From: Lachnospiraceae bacterium
GTDB lineage: Bacteria; Bacillota; Clostridia; Lachnospirales; Lachnospiraceae
Length of the DNA stretch: 64,000 nucleotides
Reading direction: 5' to 3'
Assembly (NCBI GenBank): GCA_017552715.1
Contig: JAFZOW010000075.1
Location: forward strand, 27,487-91,486
Shown: in pieces, positions 62,818-64,000 of the stretch
Layout of the letters: the number at the start of each line of letters is the position of its first letter
Numbering within the stretch: the stretch's first letter is position 1
Notes under the pieces: generated by a model
What the model was told of the DNA's origin: nothing
The model's database searches: none
The model's input: the letters and a program-made list of their open reading frames with translations, nothing else
Made by a program: the position numbers and the translations under genes

Positions 62818-64000
62818 ATCGAGTAGGAGGGGGATTTGGTTAATCCCCCGACCTCTCACACCACCGTACGTACCGTTCGGTATACGGCGGTTCAACCAAC
62901 TTAACAAGTGACTTGCCTTTTGGCGTAGTAGTCCGACATGGGGATTAGCCCAAATGCGGCTAATCTCTTATTGCTTATCGCCACGTTAACAGCACCCTTG
63001 TTACAGACATAGGCAATTCTATGTCCTGTGTAGGCAACTCGGTATGCTGTCCTGCGGTCGATTCCGAGTTTCATCAGATTCTTCGCTCTATTCAGCGGTG
63101 TTTTCCAGTGTTTCCAGATACACATCCTCAGACGGTATCTGATATTACTGTCCAGCCTTTGGCACAGCCCTTTCATGCTCCCGATCTTGAAGTAGTTAAT
63201 CCATCCCCGGATGAGCTGGTTCAGCTTGAGCACTTTGTAATCGTTGCTTACTCCCCAGCTCCTGCATGTCAGTTTCTTCATCTGTGCTTTGAACTTCGCT
63301 ACTGCCTTAGGGTGTGGTCTGGCTTTGTACGCTTTGGCGAATGAGTCAAAGTAAAATCCGAACCCGAGATACTTGATTCCTTTTGGCTTGTCGACCTTGC
63401 TCTTTTCGGCATTCACTTTCAATCCGAGCTTTTCCTCAATAAATCTGGTTACACTCTTCATGACCCTGTCTGCCGCCTGTCTGCTTCCGACCATGATGAT
63501 CAGGTCGTCTGCATATCGGACAAAATCCAGCCCCCTTGCTTCCAGCTCTTTGTCCAGTTCATTGAGCATGATGTTCGCCAACAGCGGCGAAATATTCCCG
63601 CCCTGCGGTGTGCCGACTATCGTATCTTCATACTCATCGTCGATCATCACTCCGCTGACAAGGAACTTCCTGACCACCGATATGACATCTCCGTCCTTTA
63701 TTGTGCGTCCGAATATCGTCATCAGCTTGTCATGATCTACTGTATCAAAGAACTTTGCAAGTTCGATGTCCACTATCCAGCTGTGTCCGTCATTCATCAT
63801 TTCCAATGCCTTCAGGACCGCCTGCTGTGCACACCGATTGGGTCTGAACCCGTAGCTATGGTCGTGGAACTGCTCCTCGAATATCGGTGTGAGCACCTGC
63901 GCGACTGCTTGTTGGACAAAGCGGTCGACTACTGTCGGTACTCCCAGTTTCCTTATACCTCCATCCGGTTTCGGAATCTCCACCCTTCTAACCGGCTGCG
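62818..64000 (-). mobile_element. Group II intron, 3' part (5' part beyond window)
   Basis: Minus-strand retroelement: reverse transcriptase gene, then domain V (62855-62893: GAACCGCCGTATAC ... GTACGGTGGTGTGAG, a paired helix with GNRA-like tip) and domain VI (about 62823-62852, stem GGGGGATT/AATCCCCC). The intron should end with CTACTCGAT at about 62818. The 3' exon is the end of the large inverted repeat, so the intron sits next to a stem-loop. Confidence 0.85.
62901..64000 (-). CDS. ltrA: Group II intron reverse transcriptase/maturase, 5' end beyond window
   Basis: Intron-encoded protein needed for splicing and retrohoming. Visible: RT blocks with IPKPDGGIRKLGVPTVVDR, YGFRPNR, the catalytic YADD in FVRYADDLIIM, and the GTPQGGNISPLLANI motif, then a maturase (X) domain with IRGWINYFK. 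No HNH endonuclease follows. The frame is open at the window edge (...QPVRRVEIPKPDGG), so more N-terminal sequence lies outside. Confidence 0.94.
   Translation of the reverse strand, partial: QPVRRVEIPKPDGGIRKLGVPTVVDRFVQQAVAQVLTPIFEEQFHDHSYGFRPNRCAQQAVLKALEMMNDGHSWIVDIELAKFFDTVDHDKLMTIFGRTIKDGDVISVVRKFLVSGVMIDDEYEDTIVGTPQGGNISPLLANIMLNELDKELEARGLDFVRYADDLIIMVGSRQAADRVMKSVTRFIEEKLGLKVNAEKSKVDKPKGIKYLGFGFYFDSFAKAYKARPHPKAVAKFKAQMKKLTCRSWGVSNDYKVLKLNQLIRGWINYFKIGSMKGLCQRLDSNIRYRLRMCIWKHWKTPLNRAKNLMKLGIDRRTAYRVAYTGHRIAYVCNKGAVNVAISNKRLAAFGLIPMSDYYAKRQVTC

Noticed and set aside
1-64000. tRNA genes, rRNA genes and CRISPR arrays
   Set aside because: No cloverleaf-like segments, rRNA signatures or regularly spaced repeats were noticed; a covariance or repeat search would be needed to be certain.

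Overview
The window looks like chromosomal DNA of a GC-rich Clostridia member, most likely a plant-polysaccharide-using Lachnospiraceae (inference from gene content: many cytoplasmic glycoside hydrolases, AgrC/AgrA-type signalling, COG3044 ATPase, FolD with FchA). No rRNA, tRNA or CRISPR array was seen. Coding density is high and most genes sit on the minus strand in tight, often overlapping operons.

Layout. 1-7506 (minus): GPH sugar symporter, GH36 alpha-galactosidase, GH2 beta-galactosidase, then aroA, which runs off the left edge. 7668-9150: ECF sigma factor with its zinc-finger anti-sigma. 9298-11637: GH31 enzyme with its own promoter and palindrome. 11778-15264: MacB-like ABC ATPase and coiled-coil FtsX permease behind a structured leader containing a terminator. 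15754-19137 (plus): a second GH36 whose 3' end runs into an AT-richer segment with an AAA/DUF4143 ATPase. 19193-19738: membrane protein. 19735-26265 (minus): HAD phosphatase, PTS enzyme I, Nnr, MBL lipoprotein, frameshifted fchA, folD and a small protein. 26418-28109 (plus): COG3044 ABC-class ATPase. 28095-34031 (minus): GH27, GH10-esterase fusion, two small proteins, GNAT-like protein, ROK kinase. 34110-41340 (minus): M13 lipoprotein peptidase, ABC permease and ATPase, AgrA-like regulator, AgrC-like kinase. 41585-42862 (plus): galK.

The most notable region is 42882-51204, a ten-gene minus-strand operon for sulfur assimilation. It encodes a cysteine synthase-like enzyme, a JAMM protease, a MoaD-ThiF-rhodanese fusion, a family 2A (SrpI-like) encapsulin shell, a cysteine desulfurase with a long disordered N-terminus typical of encapsulin cargo, MetY, a ThiS-like carrier ending GGGR, a ThiF-like E1, a second JAMM protease and a TusA-like protein. 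It seems to couple an encapsulin sulfur compartment to two protein-thiocarboxylate routes, one to cysteine and one to homocysteine.

51339-56154 (minus) joins a GGDEF/EAL/GGDEF protein, a 72-residue protein and a two-domain PPK2 polyphosphate kinase. 56230-58731 is a CopA copper ATPase fused in frame to a CopZ-like domain that has its own ribosome-binding site. 58943-62493 (plus) is a heterodimeric ABC exporter pair. The right end has a ~310 bp imperfect palindrome abutting the 3' end of a group II intron that leaves the window.
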